Shown: positions 7,730 to 17,362 of the stretch, piece after piece
How the letters are laid out: each line of letters begins with the position of its first letter
Position numbering within the stretch: position 1 is the stretch's first letter
Source of the DNA: Tenuifilum thalassicum
Lineage (GTDB): Bacteria; Bacteroidota; Bacteroidia; Bacteroidales; Tenuifilaceae
Reading direction: 5' to 3'
DNA length: 64,000 bases
Assembly (NCBI RefSeq): GCF_013265555.1
Contig: NZ_CP041345.1
Coordinates: 434,001-498,000, forward strand
Translations under genes and position numbers: made by a program
Notes under the pieces: model-generated
Database searches by the model: none
What the model was told of the DNA's origin: nothing
The model's input: only the letters and a program-made list of their open reading frames with translations

Positions 7730-8314
7730 ATGTTTGAATATATTCTAGGAGAACTTACCGAATTATCACCAGCACATGCCGTTGTTGAAACGGCAGGAAT
7801 TGGTTATTTTATAAACATTTCGCTTCAAACTTATTCCACACTCGAGGGGAAAAGTAGCGTTAAACTTTGGTTGCATCAAATTGTTAGAGAAGATGCACAT
7901 ATTCTTTATGGTTTTGCCGATACTAAAGAGCGTGACCTGTTCCGTTTACTCATAACGGTTTCAGGTGTTGGCGCAAGTACTGCTAGGCTAATACTTTCTT
8001 CACTAACTACCGATGAGGTTAAAGCAGCTATTACTACCGAAAATGTAAACCTAATTAAGCAGGTTAAAGGTATTGGCTTGAAAACCGCCCAAAGAATTGT
8101 GGTTGATCTGAAGGATAAAGTTTCTGCTGATGAATCATCAGTACAACAAATTTTATCAACATCGAACAATACTTTAAAGACTGAAGCGTTAACTGCTTTG
8201 GTGATGCTTGGCTTTACCCGTTCGGCAGCAGGAAAAGTAATTGACCAGATTTTAAAGGAAATGGGCGATATGCCTGTTGAGGACTTAATTAAGCATGCCC
8301 TGAAGCGTTTGTAG
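7730..8314 (+). CDS. ruvA: Holliday junction branch migration protein RuvA
   Basis: A protein of 194 aa from ATG 7730 (a TTG one codon upstream is ignored). The N-terminal OB fold reads MFEYILGELTEL and IGYFINISL. Two helix-hairpin-helix motifs follow (TVSGVGASTARLIL and VKGIGLKTAQRIVVDLKDK, about 75-125), and a C-terminal three-helix domain (about 145-194, ALVMLGF) would contact RuvB. RuvA binds four-way junctions and loads the RuvB motor. No ruvB or ruvC is adjacent. It lies between pdxA and sprA in one transcript. Confidence 0.95.
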   Translation: MFEYILGELTELSPAHAVVETAGIGYFINISLQTYSTLEGKSSVKLWLHQIVREDAHILYGFADTKERDLFRLLITVSGVGASTARLILSSLTTDEVKAAITTENVNLIKQVKGIGLKTAQRIVVDLKDKVSADESSVQQILSTSNNTLKTEALTALVMLGFTRSAAGKVIDQILKEMGDMPVEDLIKHALKRL

Positions 8315-8319
8315 TTACG

Positions 8320-11300
8320 ATGAAAATGACATGTAATTTGATTCCAGCTCTTACAAAAAAAAATAGGTTAATAAAATTTGTATCGGTATTTACAATTGTG
8401 CTTTTTGCCAATGTAAGCGTTTTGGCATTCCCTGTACTGCAACAAGACACAACCAAACTTCCTTTGCCAATAAAACAACCTGGAATTTGGGAGTTAGACG
8501 CGCAGTATTCTCCGCTTTACCTTACAAACCCCTCAAATATTAAGGAAGAGGTGGTTTATGATCCGATTAACAAGCAGTATGTTATTTACAAGAAGGTAGG
8601 TAACATAACCATTGAAACTCCTAAAATACTTTCGGCCGATGAGTATCGTGCTTACCAGGTTGATAAAGCAATGCGCGAATATTGGCGACAAAAACAAACT
8701 GGTGAATTTGTGGGTAAGGGCGATGGAATTTTGCCCCGCTTACAAGTGGGTGGAGAAACATTCGATAGAATATTTGGAAGTAACACTATAGAAATAATTC
8801 CTCAGGGAAATGCTGAACTGGTATTTGGTATCACCAGCGCTAAAACCGATAATCCTGCATTACCCCTCGATCAACGTAGAAACACGACATTTGATTTCCA
8901 ATCAAAAATCCAGATGAATGTTACTGGAAAGATTGGAGAGAAAATGAAAATGGAAATTAACTACAACACCGAAGCAACTTTTGACTTCGAAAATAATGTA
9001 AAGGTAGAATATAACGGTTTTGAGGATGAGATAATACAGCGAATAGAAGCAGGAAATGTTTCTTTGCCTTTACCGGGAACATTAATTACAGGTAGTCAAA
9101 GCCTTTTTGGTATTAAAACGCAGCTAAAATTTGGTAAGCTAAATGTAACAACTGTTGTTTCAAAGCAGAATGGTCAAACACAGGTAATGGAAATCAAGGG
9201 AGGTGCTCAAACCCGCGATTTCGAGATTAAGGCCGATGAATACGACGCAAACCGCCACTTTTTCCTTTCGCATTACTTCCGCGATAACTACAATCGTGCC
9301 TTAATGAATCTCCCTATTATTAATTCTGGGATTCAAGTAACCAAGGTTGAAGTTTGGGTTACAAATAAGCAAGCTAATTTTGAGAATTCTAGAAACATAA
9401 TAGCATTTGCCGATTTGGGTGAATCGCAACAGCATATTTTTGCCGATAATATTTTTACCCAAACAGGTTCTGGTCCTGCCGATAATAGCCTTAATAACCT
9501 TTATGAGCTAATGACCACAACATATGCTGGTATTAGAGATATTACTGATGTCAGCAATGTGCTTCTACCCATAGAAAGTCAAGGTTTTACAGGTGGTCGT
9601 GATTACGAAAAAATTGAATCTGCTCGTAAGCTTTCCCCCAATGAGTACACTCTAAATCCTACCTTGGGGTATATATCCTTAACATCAGCCTTGAATGCCG
9701 ATGAGGTTCTTGCTGTTGCTTATGAGTATACCTATAATGGTAAAACCTATAAGGTGGGGGAGTTCTCTACCGACGGTGTTGATGCCCCGAATGCGCTTAT
9801 TTTAAAACTCCTTAAAGGTACTAACCTGAGCCCCAAGATGCCTACTTGGGATTTAATGATGAAGAATATTTATTCCATGAATGCCTACCAAATAAGCAAG
9901 GAGGATTTCAGATTAGATATTTTTTATCAGGACGATGCTACTGGAACACCAATAAATTATCTAAAAGATGGAAACGTTGCTGAGGTTCCTTTGATTCGTG
10001 TTTTAAACCTCGATAATTTAAATACACAGCTAGATGCATTTCCCGATGGTGTTTTCGATTTTATTGAGGGTGTTACAATTAACCCATCAAATGGGAAGTT
10101 AATTTTCCCCGTACTTGAGCCATTTGGTAAGGACTTGGCTGCTAAAATTGGTGACCCTGCAATTGCTGAAAAGTATGTTTTTCAAGAATTATATGACTCG
10201 TCTTTAACTAAAGCTCGTCAAGTTGCCGATAAAAATAAGTTCATTATTAGTGGAACATATAAATCGTCGGGTGGCTCTGAAATCTTTTTAAATGCGCCTA
10301 ATATCCCCAAAGGTGCTGTTGTTGTTACTGCTGGTGGAGTAAAACTTCAGGAAGATGTTGATTATATTGTTGACTATAATATTGGTACTGTACGCATAAT
10401 CAATCAGGGTTTGCTTGAGTCGGGTACACCTATTAAGGTGGCCGTTGAAAGTAACTCTCTTTTTAGCATGCAAACCAAAACCCTTGTTGGATCACACTTC
10501 GATTATCGTTTCTCCGATAAGTTTAATATTGGGGCTACGATAATGAATTTAACAGAAAGGCCATTAACTCAAAAGGTTAGCTTTGGTAATGAAGCTATCT
10601 CCAACACCATCTGGGGGCTTAATACATCTTATCAAACCGAGTCAAAATTCCTAACTAAACTTGTCGATTTCCTTCCATTTATTCAAACCAAAGAGCGTTC
10701 AACTATTACTTTTGATGCTGAGTTTGCTCAACTTATACCAGGACATTCGCGTGCAATTGGCAAAGCAGGTACAGTTTATCTTGATGATTTTGAAGGAAGT
10801 AGCACTTCCCTCGACCTACGTTCTTGGGTTGATTGGAAGCTGGCAAGTACGCCTCAAGGACAACCCGATCTTTTCCCCGAGGCATCGTACTCCAACGATT
10901 TGCGATATAACTTCAATAGGGCTCATTTGGCTTGGTACTATATCGACCCACTTTTTTTACGGAATACATCGCTTACTCCTTCGTACATTCGAAATAATGA
11001 TAAGCTCCAGGGTAATCACTTTGTACGTGAAATCTTTGAACGCGAGCTTTTCCCAAATAAAAATACTCCTCAAGGGCAGCCAACAAATATTATGGTGTTA
11101 AATATGGCCTACTATCCCAATGAGAGAGGGCAATATAATTTCAATACCACCGATTTAGATGCCAATGGTAAGTTAATTGACCCGCAACGCCGTTGGGCTG
11201 GTATTATGCGTAACCTTACTACAACCGATTTTGAGGCATCTAATATTGAGTACATTGAGTTCTGGTTAATGGACCCATTTGTTTACGATTCAACCCACAA

Positions 11301-14300
11301 GGGTGGGGATTTCTACATTGATCTTGGAAATATCTCTGAAGATATTTTAAGAGATGGTAGAAAATCGTTTGAGAATGGTCTACCCACCTCAATTGAAGAG
11401 CTGGAACGTACCGATACCACTGCCTGGGGGCGTGTCCCAACTAAACAGTATCTTCCTGTTGGTTTCGATAATGATCAGGCGAAACGACCATTTCAGGATG
11501 TTGGTTTAGATGGCCTGTCTTCAACTACCGATTTGGACGGCGATGGTGTACCCGATGAGTTGAACTTCTTTGCTGAGTATATCAATGCAGTTCGAAATAG
11601 AGTAGCCGATAATAGTGTGATAGCAGGTTTTGAAAGCGACCCCGCAGGTGATGATTTTAGGCATTACCTAAGCGATTACTACGATCAGCAGAGAGCATCT
11701 ATTCTTGACCGTTACAAATACTTTAATGGAACTGAGAACAATTCACCCGTCGCAACTGGTACAACTTCTCAACAGTCCTACTCAACACCCGACGTTGAGG
11801 AGCTAGGGACCGATAACACCATGAACGAAAATGAAGCCTACTACCAGTACCATATTTCACTTCGCCCTCAGGACATGGTTGTTGGAAAAAACTTTATTAC
11901 AAACGAGATTGAGGGTGAGAAAGATAAGATCTTGAATAAGGCTGTAAAGTGGTATCAGTTCAAGGTGCCAATATCTGAGTTTGAAAAGGTTGTTGGTCCA
12001 ATTGAAGACTTTAAGTCGATTCGTTTCATGAGGATGTTCCTTCGTGGATTTGAAGACACTGTCTTCCTTCGATTTGCAACACTTCAACTAGTTCGAAGTG
12101 AGTGGCGTAAATACAACTACTCGCTCATTCAAGGTCAGGAAGGAATGCCTGTTAATGATCTACCTATTGGTGGAATGTCTATTTCAACTGTTAACATCGA
12201 AGAGAACGATAAACGTACACCAGTTAACTATGTTTTACCTCCAGGTGTCGATCGTGTAATTGATCCAAGCCAACCACAACTCATTCAGCTAAATGAACAG
12301 GCCATGGAGTATCGAATTGTCGATTTAGCTGATGGTGATGCTCGGGCAGCCTTCAAAAATGTGAACTTTGATATTAGACAGTATAAACGCCTCAAAATGG
12401 ACATACATGCCGAGGCGATAGAAGGTTATCCTTTAAACGACTACGAGGTAACAGCCTTTATTCGAATAGGAACCGATTACAATACGAATTATTACGAATA
12501 CGAAGTTCCTCTTAAACTTACTCCTTACGGACAGTATAGTAATAATAGGGAGAGAGATCGGGAAATAGTTTGGCCACGCGAAAATGTTATTGACATTGAC
12601 CTTGATAAGCTGGTTGAGGTAAAACTTGATCGAAATAAGGCCATGCTAAATTCTGGGTCTCTTGTCAATTTAAATACCGTTTATGTTCAGAATGATGGCG
12701 ATAGAACTATCAAAGTTACTGGTAATCCTAATCTTAGCAACGTTAAAGTGATTATGATTGGTATCCGTAATCCTGCCGACGACCATGTGCCAAAATCGGT
12801 TATTGCATGGTTTAACGAGCTAAGATTAACCAATTTCAACGATCAAAGTGGTTGGGCTGCAAACGCTCGAATGTCGGCTAAACTTGCCGATTTGGGAATG
12901 GTTACAGTGGCCGGGACAACCATTACGCCTGGTTTTGGTTCTATTGAAAAAAAGGTGAACGAACGCAGTAAGGAGACTGTCTACCAGTATGATATAAATT
13001 CCACCTTAGAACTTGGACGGTTCTTCCCCAAAAAGTTAAACATCAAAATTCCTATGTTCATAGGATTTGGGGAATCAATGGCAAATCCTCAGTATAATCC
13101 TCTTGACCCTGATGTCCTATTGAGCGATACATATAAAAATGCCACTTCTCGCCAGCGCGACTCTATTAAAAACTTGGTGCAAGATTATACGCGTAGAAAA
13201 AGTATAAACTTTACCAATGTGAAATTTGATAAGGTGGGAGCGAAACCGAGACTTTGGGATCCAGCCAATTTCTCTTTAAGCTATTCGTATAGCGAAATCT
13301 TTTCTCGAAACATTCGCATCGATCATAAAATCCAACGAAATATTCGAGGAGCCCTTACCTATAACTATAACCGACAGCCAAAATACATTAAACCCTTTAG
13401 TAGAATCAAGTGGTTATCACCGCAATATCTCAGCCTGTTTCGCGATTTTAACTTTAACCTGCTTCCTAACCAACTGTCGTTCCGAACCGATTTGAATAGA
13501 AGCTATTTTGAGCAGCAGTTCCGAAATATTCAAAATCCGAACCAAGTATTCTCACCCAACTACTCTAAGGATTTCCTTTGGAATAGAAATTACTCGCTTA
13601 ACTGGGATATTACGCAGTCTATTAAATTCGATTTTGTTGCAACTGCAACTGCTCGAATTGATGAGCCTGAAGGCATGGTGGATAAGTATCGTGATAGAGA
13701 CCGATACGAAATGTGGAAGGATTCCGTTTGGCAAAATATTCGTCGTGGAGGAAGAAATACCATGTATAACCATCAATTCAATTTAACCTACTCTTTACCT
13801 TTAAGTAAAATCCCTCTCCTCAATTGGATTAGTGTAACTTCACGTTATTCTGGTTTATATCGCTGGCAGGCAGGGCCAATTCTGGCCGACACTTCACGGT
13901 TCGATCCTGGTAATACAATTCAGAATTCTAATACTATTCAGCTTAATGGGCAGGTTAATATTAATAGCCTGTTTAACAAGGTAGGATATCTTAGAAAAAT
14001 TAACCAGAAATTTGACCAAAAGGCCAGAGGCACAGCGCCTAAAAAAACAAAAACTGTGAAATATGAGCAGGAAAATGTAAATCTTTTCGAAAATAGGTCT
14101 AAAACTATAAATCATAAGCTGAAAACCGAGAGGGTAACAGTTAAGGTTTACGATGATAAAGGGAAAGAGGTAAGAGTTAGTTTCAAGGTGCGTGATGAAA
14201 ACAGAATAACACTAAAACCAGTTGAAACATTAAAAGGATGTAAGGTTGTTGTTGAGGGGAAAGTGCCATTAAAGGATAATCCTTTAAAGTTTGCTTTAGA

Positions 14301-15690
14301 GGCAACACTTCGCTTACTTATGAGCGTTAAAAGCATTGGTATTTCTTATACAGAAACCAATGGAACACTACTTCCAGGATATAAACCCGGGATTAACTAT
14401 CTTGGTACAAGCACAATTAATGGTATGACAGCTCCTGGTTGGGAGTTTATTGCAGGTTGGCAGGATCCCGATTTTGCATGGAAAGCTGCTACAAATGGCT
14501 GGCTTACTAAAGACACATCATTTAATACACCTGTGGTGTTTACCAAAAACGAAAATCTAAACTTTAGGACCAGCTTAGAACCAATTCCTCGTTTCCGATT
14601 CGACATTACAGCTTCAAGGACATTTGGGAAAAGCGAAAGTAGTATTTTTAAGGCAAATGAGGTTGGACAGTATAGAGTGCTAAGCCCATTAACTACTGGA
14701 AACTTTAGCATAAGCGTTATTACACTAGGAACTGCATTCCAAAGTGGCAAAGTTAAAAGTTCTGAAGCATTTGAAAGGATGAAGAGAATCCGACTGGAAA
14801 TTGCCAACCGCTTTAGGGAGAATCGTGTTCCCAATCCTTCGCAGGGCTACGACCCATCCGTTAACGATCCTGAAACAGGTTTCCCCGATGGCTATGGACC
14901 GCTTTCACCCGATGTGCTTAGGGCTTCGTTCCTTGCTGCGTATACAAATACTTCTGCGAAGAGAGTATCGCTCCGCGATTTCCCTCTAATTCCTATGCCT
15001 AACTGGCAGCTTTCCTACGATGGGTTGGCCAAACTAAAACCATTTAAGAGGTGGTTTAAGGCTGTTACTCTTACTCATGGTTATCGTTCGCTTTACACAA
15101 TTGGTGCTTTTACAAGTAATCTTGCGTACCAACCAGAAGATGATGGCTTTAGCTATGTAAGGAATATTAATGGCGACTTTATCCCCAAAAATGAAATTAC
15201 CAATGTAGCCATTAATGAGCAGTTTACGCCACTTCTAGGTCTTAATATTGGATGGCAGAACAATTTGACTACTCGATTAGAATTTAAAAATAGCCGTTCA
15301 TTAGCCATGAGCTTTGCTAATAATCAGTTAACCGAGATTTATAGCAAAGAGTACATTATTGGTGCAGGTTATAGGTTTGAGGAGTTACCGTTAATCTTTC
15401 AAGCCGAAGATGGAGGTAAAAAAGCCATTAAGAGCGATTTACGCATTACTGTCGATTTTTCGCTACGCGATAACACTACAATACTTCGTAAGTTAGTTGA
15501 GGATTCAAATGATATTATTGCTGGGCAATTAATTAGTACTATCAAAACCGCAGCCGATTACAGGATTAACGAAAAAGTGACTATAAGGTTGTTCTTTGAT
15601 CGTACTCTAAACAACCCTAAAGTTTCTAGAACTTACCGTACAACTAATTCTAGTTTTGGTTTTAGCGTTAGGTTTGAACTGGTTAATTAA
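8320..15690 (+). CDS. sprA: SprA/Sov, type IX secretion outer-membrane translocon
   Basis: At 2456 aa this is the largest gene in the window and close to SprA of Flavobacterium and Sov of Porphyromonas. SprA forms the very large barrel through which type IX secretion cargo crosses the outer membrane. A signal peptide (about 1-40, LIKFVSVFTIVLFANVSVLA) is followed by PIKQPGIWELDAQYSPLYL and a long region of beta-strand motifs such as LPGTLITGSQSLFGIKTQLK and GKAGTVYLDDFEGSSTSLDL, both hallmarks of SprA. The C-terminus (SSFGFSVRFELVN) is barrel-like. It starts 5 bp after ruvA, and gcvH follows, the same neighbours as in other Bacteroidetes. The frame is intact. Other type IX genes (gldKLMN, porV) are not in the window. 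Confidence 0.96.
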   Translation: MKMTCNLIPALTKKNRLIKFVSVFTIVLFANVSVLAFPVLQQDTTKLPLPIKQPGIWELDAQYSPLYLTNPSNIKEEVVYDPINKQYVIYKKVGNITIETPKILSADEYRAYQVDKAMREYWRQKQTGEFVGKGDGILPRLQVGGETFDRIFGSNTIEIIPQGNAELVFGITSAKTDNPALPLDQRRNTTFDFQSKIQMNVTGKIGEKMKMEINYNTEATFDFENNVKVEYNGFEDEIIQRIEAGNVSLPLPGTLITGSQSLFGIKTQLKFGKLNVTTVVSKQNGQTQVMEIKGGAQTRDFEIKADEYDANRHFFLSHYFRDNYNRALMNLPIINSGIQVTKVEVWVTNKQANFENSRNIIAFADLGESQQHIFADNIFTQTGSGPADNSLNNLYELMTTTYAGIRDITDVSNVLLPIESQGFTGGRDYEKIESARKLSPNEYTLNPTLGYISLTSALNADEVLAVAYEYTYNGKTYKVGEFSTDGVDAPNALILKLLKGTNLSPKMPTWDLMMKNIYSMNAYQISKEDFRLDIFYQDDATGTPINYLKDGNVAEVPLIRVLNLDNLNTQLDAFPDGVFDFIEGVTINPSNGKLIFPVLEPFGKDLAAKIGDPAIAEKYVFQELYDSSLTKARQVADKNKFIISGTYKSSGGSEIFLNAPNIPKGAVVVTAGGVKLQEDVDYIVDYNIGTVRIINQGLLESGTPIKVAVESNSLFSMQTKTLVGSHFDYRFSDKFNIGATIMNLTERPLTQKVSFGNEAISNTIWGLNTSYQTESKFLTKLVDFLPFIQTKERSTITFDAEFAQLIPGHSRAIGKAGTVYLDDFEGSSTSLDLRSWVDWKLASTPQGQPDLFPEASYSNDLRYNFNRAHLAWYYIDPLFLRNTSLTPSYIRNNDKLQGNHFVREIFERELFPNKNTPQGQPTNIMVLNMAYYPNERGQYNFNTTDLDANGKLIDPQRRWAGIMRNLTTTDFEASNIEYIEFWLMDPFVYDSTHKGGDFYIDLGNISEDILRDGRKSFENGLPTSIEELERTDTTAWGRVPTKQYLPVGFDNDQAKRPFQDVGLDGLSSTTDLDGDGVPDELNFFAEYINAVRNRVADNSVIAGFESDPAGDDFRHYLSDYYDQQRASILDRYKYFNGTENNSPVATGTTSQQSYSTPDVEELGTDNTMNENEAYYQYHISLRPQDMVVGKNFITNEIEGEKDKILNKAVKWYQFKVPISEFEKVVGPIEDFKSIRFMRMFLRGFEDTVFLRFATLQLVRSEWRKYNYSLIQGQEGMPVNDLPIGGMSISTVNIEENDKRTPVNYVLPPGVDRVIDPSQPQLIQLNEQAMEYRIVDLADGDARAAFKNVNFDIRQYKRLKMDIHAEAIEGYPLNDYEVTAFIRIGTDYNTNYYEYEVPLKLTPYGQYSNNRERDREIVWPRENVIDIDLDKLVEVKLDRNKAMLNSGSLVNLNTVYVQNDGDRTIKVTGNPNLSNVKVIMIGIRNPADDHVPKSVIAWFNELRLTNFNDQSGWAANARMSAKLADLGMVTVAGTTITPGFGSIEKKVNERSKETVYQYDINSTLELGRFFPKKLNIKIPMFIGFGESMANPQYNPLDPDVLLSDTYKNATSRQRDSIKNLVQDYTRRKSINFTNVKFDKVGAKPRLWDPANFSLSYSYSEIFSRNIRIDHKIQRNIRGALTYNYNRQPKYIKPFSRIKWLSPQYLSLFRDFNFNLLPNQLSFRTDLNRSYFEQQFRNIQNPNQVFSPNYSKDFLWNRNYSLNWDITQSIKFDFVATATARIDEPEGMVDKYRDRDRYEMWKDSVWQNIRRGGRNTMYNHQFNLTYSLPLSKIPLLNWISVTSRYSGLYRWQAGPILADTSRFDPGNTIQNSNTIQLNGQVNINSLFNKVGYLRKINQKFDQKARGTAPKKTKTVKYEQENVNLFENRSKTINHKLKTERVTVKVYDDKGKEVRVSFKVRDENRITLKPVETLKGCKVVVEGKVPLKDNPLKFALEATLRLLMSVKSIGISYTETNGTLLPGYKPGINYLGTSTINGMTAPGWEFIAGWQDPDFAWKAATNGWLTKDTSFNTPVVFTKNENLNFRTSLEPIPRFRFDITASRTFGKSESSIFKANEVGQYRVLSPLTTGNFSISVITLGTAFQSGKVKSSEAFERMKRIRLEIANRFRENRVPNPSQGYDPSVNDPETGFPDGYGPLSPDVLRASFLAAYTNTSAKRVSLRDFPLIPMPNWQLSYDGLAKLKPFKRWFKAVTLTHGYRSLYTIGAFTSNLAYQPEDDGFSYVRNINGDFIPKNEITNVAINEQFTPLLGLNIGWQNNLTTRLEFKNSRSLAMSFANNQLTEIYSKEYIIGAGYRFEELPLIFQAEDGGKKAIKSDLRITVDFSLRDNTTILRKLVEDSNDIIAGQLISTIKTAADYRINEKVTIRLFFDRTLNNPKVSRTYRTTNSSFGFSVRFELVN

Positions 15691-15754
15691 TCTGTTTTAT
15701 AGCATGATTTTTCAAAAAAACGTGATGTTTATAATATTAGATTTTAAAATTCAC

Positions 15755-15762
15755 TACTTTTG
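15755..15762 (+). promoter_or_regulatory. -7 box (TACTTTTG) for gcvH
   Basis: Exact TAnnTTTG match 40 bp before the gcvH ATG, suggesting gcvH has its own promoter rather than relying on read-through from sprA. Confidence 0.5.
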
Positions 15763-15802
15763 AAATTGAAATCATTAAGTATAAACTAAACCAATAGCTA
15801 CT

Positions 15803-16186
15803 ATGAATATTCCATCAAATCTAAAGTACACCAAGGATCATGAGTGGATTAAAGACGAAGGTAATGGTCTTGCCACTGTTGGTGTAACCGATTTTGCTCA
15901 AACACAGCTGGGTGATATCGTATTTGTTGAGATTGAAACTCAAGGTGAAACCCTTGATAAGGAAGAGGTTTTTGGCACTATTGAGGCTGTTAAAACTGTT
16001 TCAGACATGTTTATGCCTGTTAGCGGTGAAGTTGTTGAGGTTAACCCAGTTTTAGCCGATCAACCCGATATCGTTAACAAGGATCCTTACGGAGAGGGTT
16101 GGATGATTAAAATCAAAATGACTAACCCCGATGAGCTTAACGAGTTACTATCGGCCGATCAGTATAAAGAAGTTATTGACGAGTAA
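15803..16186 (+). CDS. gcvH: Glycine cleavage system H protein
   Basis: A protein of 127 aa, standard length. The lipoyl domain is plain: YTKDHEWI at the start, GDIVFVEIETQGE, and the lipoylated lysine Lys64 in GTIEAVKTVSD. The H protein shuttles the aminomethyl arm between the P, T and L proteins in glycine breakdown; it can also relay lipoyl groups. The other gcv genes are not nearby. A strong bidirectional terminator separates it from convergent thiL. Confidence 0.96.
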   Translation: MNIPSNLKYTKDHEWIKDEGNGLATVGVTDFAQTQLGDIVFVEIETQGETLDKEEVFGTIEAVKTVSDMFMPVSGEVVEVNPVLADQPDIVNKDPYGEGWMIKIKMTNPDELNELLSADQYKEVIDE

Positions 16187-16191
16187 AAATG

Positions 16192-16217
16192 AACCCCGCA
16201 ATTTTGCGGGGTTTTTT
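16192..16217 (+). terminator. Bidirectional terminator between gcvH and thiL
   Basis: A 9-bp perfect stem AACCCCGCA/TGCGGGGTT with loop ATTT and a T6 run on the plus strand. The minus strand also ends in a T-rich tail, so it can serve both convergent genes. Confidence 0.92.
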
Positions 16218-16218
16218 A

Positions 16219-17268
16219 CTATTCCTTTTTTAATGCATTCCAACCCTGGGCAGTAATTTTAATATCCTCACCTGCTGGAGGTACCAAAAACGCTCCTAAA
16301 CTTGGCTCTACTATATGGCCAACTATTCTAACCCCTTCAATACTTTCTACAGCATCGTGTTTTTCTAGTGGCACAGTAAAGAGTAACTCATAATCCTCAC
16401 CACCATTCAGTGCTGCTGTATGCACGTCTATATTTAACTCCTCAGCCATTTTTGCGGTTTGTTCATCTATAGGAATTTTCTCCAAGTATATCCTACAACC
16501 CACATTAGAGTTCTTACAGATATGAAGTATTTCAGACGATAAGCCATCGGAAACATCAATCATTGATGTTGGTTTTATACCAGCCTCCTTTAGTGCCGCA
16601 ATCACACTTTTTCGGGCTTCTGGCTTTAAATGTCGCTCCAATATGTAATCGTAACCTTCAAGTTTGGGTTTTGCCGTTTTGTTCGATTCAAAAATCCTTT
16701 TTTCTCTTTCTAATAGTTGCAGTCCCATATATGCTGCACCAACATTCCCTGTTACGCATACCAAATCGTTCACCCTTGCTCCGCTTCGGTAAACAATCTC
16801 ATCCTTTTTAGCTTTGCCAATTGCGGTAACGCTAATAGTAAGACCAGTCATCGATGATGAGGTATCACCTCCAACTAAATCAACATTATATCGGTCGCAT
16901 GCAAGTTTTATCCCGCTATATAGTTCATCAATATCCTCTGCACAAAATCGTTTTGAAAGACCAATAGATACTGTAATTTGAGTGGGTTCCGCGTTCATGG
17001 CATAAACATCGCTTAGGTTAACAATTACCGATTTGTAACCTAAGTGCTTAAGTGGAAAGTAGGTGAGATCAAAATGAATACCTTCCAGTAAAAGGTCTGT
17101 TGTAACCACGTAGCATTCATCATTTCCAGCAGATATAACTGCTGCATCATCACCTGTTCCAAAAACAGTTTCGTTATGCTTTGGACTCTTAAAAGGCTCA
17201 GTTATCCTGTCAATCAATCGAAACTCACCTAATTCGTAAAGTTCTGTTCTTTTCTTAGACTCACCCAT
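16219..17268 (-). CDS. thiL: Thiamine-monophosphate kinase
   Basis: A protein of 349 aa. ThiL phosphorylates thiamine monophosphate to thiamine diphosphate, the last step of the pathway. Motifs: ELGEFRLIDRI at the N-terminus, GTGDDAAVI (metal/ATP Asp pair), LLLEGIHFDLTYFP, GYKSVIVNLSDVYAM and DLVGGDTSSS, then MIDVSDGLSSEILHI and NGGEDYELLFTV in the C-terminal half. All are characteristic of ThiL in the PurM/ThiL superfamily. It is monocistronic, facing gcvH, with a good promoter at its 5' end. No thiamine riboswitch is visible upstream. Confidence 0.94.
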   Translation of the reverse strand: MGESKKRTELYELGEFRLIDRITEPFKSPKHNETVFGTGDDAAVISAGNDECYVVTTDLLLEGIHFDLTYFPLKHLGYKSVIVNLSDVYAMNAEPTQITVSIGLSKRFCAEDIDELYSGIKLACDRYNVDLVGGDTSSSMTGLTISVTAIGKAKKDEIVYRSGARVNDLVCVTGNVGAAYMGLQLLEREKRIFESNKTAKPKLEGYDYILERHLKPEARKSVIAALKEAGIKPTSMIDVSDGLSSEILHICKNSNVGCRIYLEKIPIDEQTAKMAEELNIDVHTAALNGGEDYELLFTVPLEKHDAVESIEGVRIVGHIVEPSLGAFLVPPAGEDIKITAQGWNALKKE

Positions 17269-17282
17269 AGCTAAATTTTTTA

Positions 17283-17313
17283 CAAACCTACTTCAATTTA
17301 AAAAACTATCAAT
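17283..17313 (-). promoter_or_regulatory. Promoter of thiL
   Basis: Minus strand: -33-like ATTG (17313-17310), 19-bp spacer, exact -7 box TAGGTTTG (17290-17283), 14 bp before the start codon. Confidence 0.6.
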
Positions 17314-17333
17314 GTTAATAAATTCTTTTTTGG

Positions 17334-17341
17334 TAGTTTTG
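17334..17341 (+). promoter_or_regulatory. -7 box (TAGTTTTG) for the M23 peptidase operon
   Basis: Exact TAnnTTTG match. A transcript from here would begin near 17348, which rules out a start at 17312 and supports ATG 17363 for the downstream gene. Confidence 0.55.
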
Positions 17342-17362
17342 AGCCAAATTTTAAGCTTAATT

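Noticed and set aside
10661..11101. 146-codon frame inside sprA
   Set aside because: Same-strand shadow of the intact sprA frame with no start context.
14397..14834. 145-codon minus-strand frame inside sprA
   Set aside because: Antisense shadow of sprA; no promoter or family match.
17269..17310. Possible thiamine riboswitch before thiL
   Set aside because: The leader after the promoter is only about 10 bases and has no conserved THI-box sequence.
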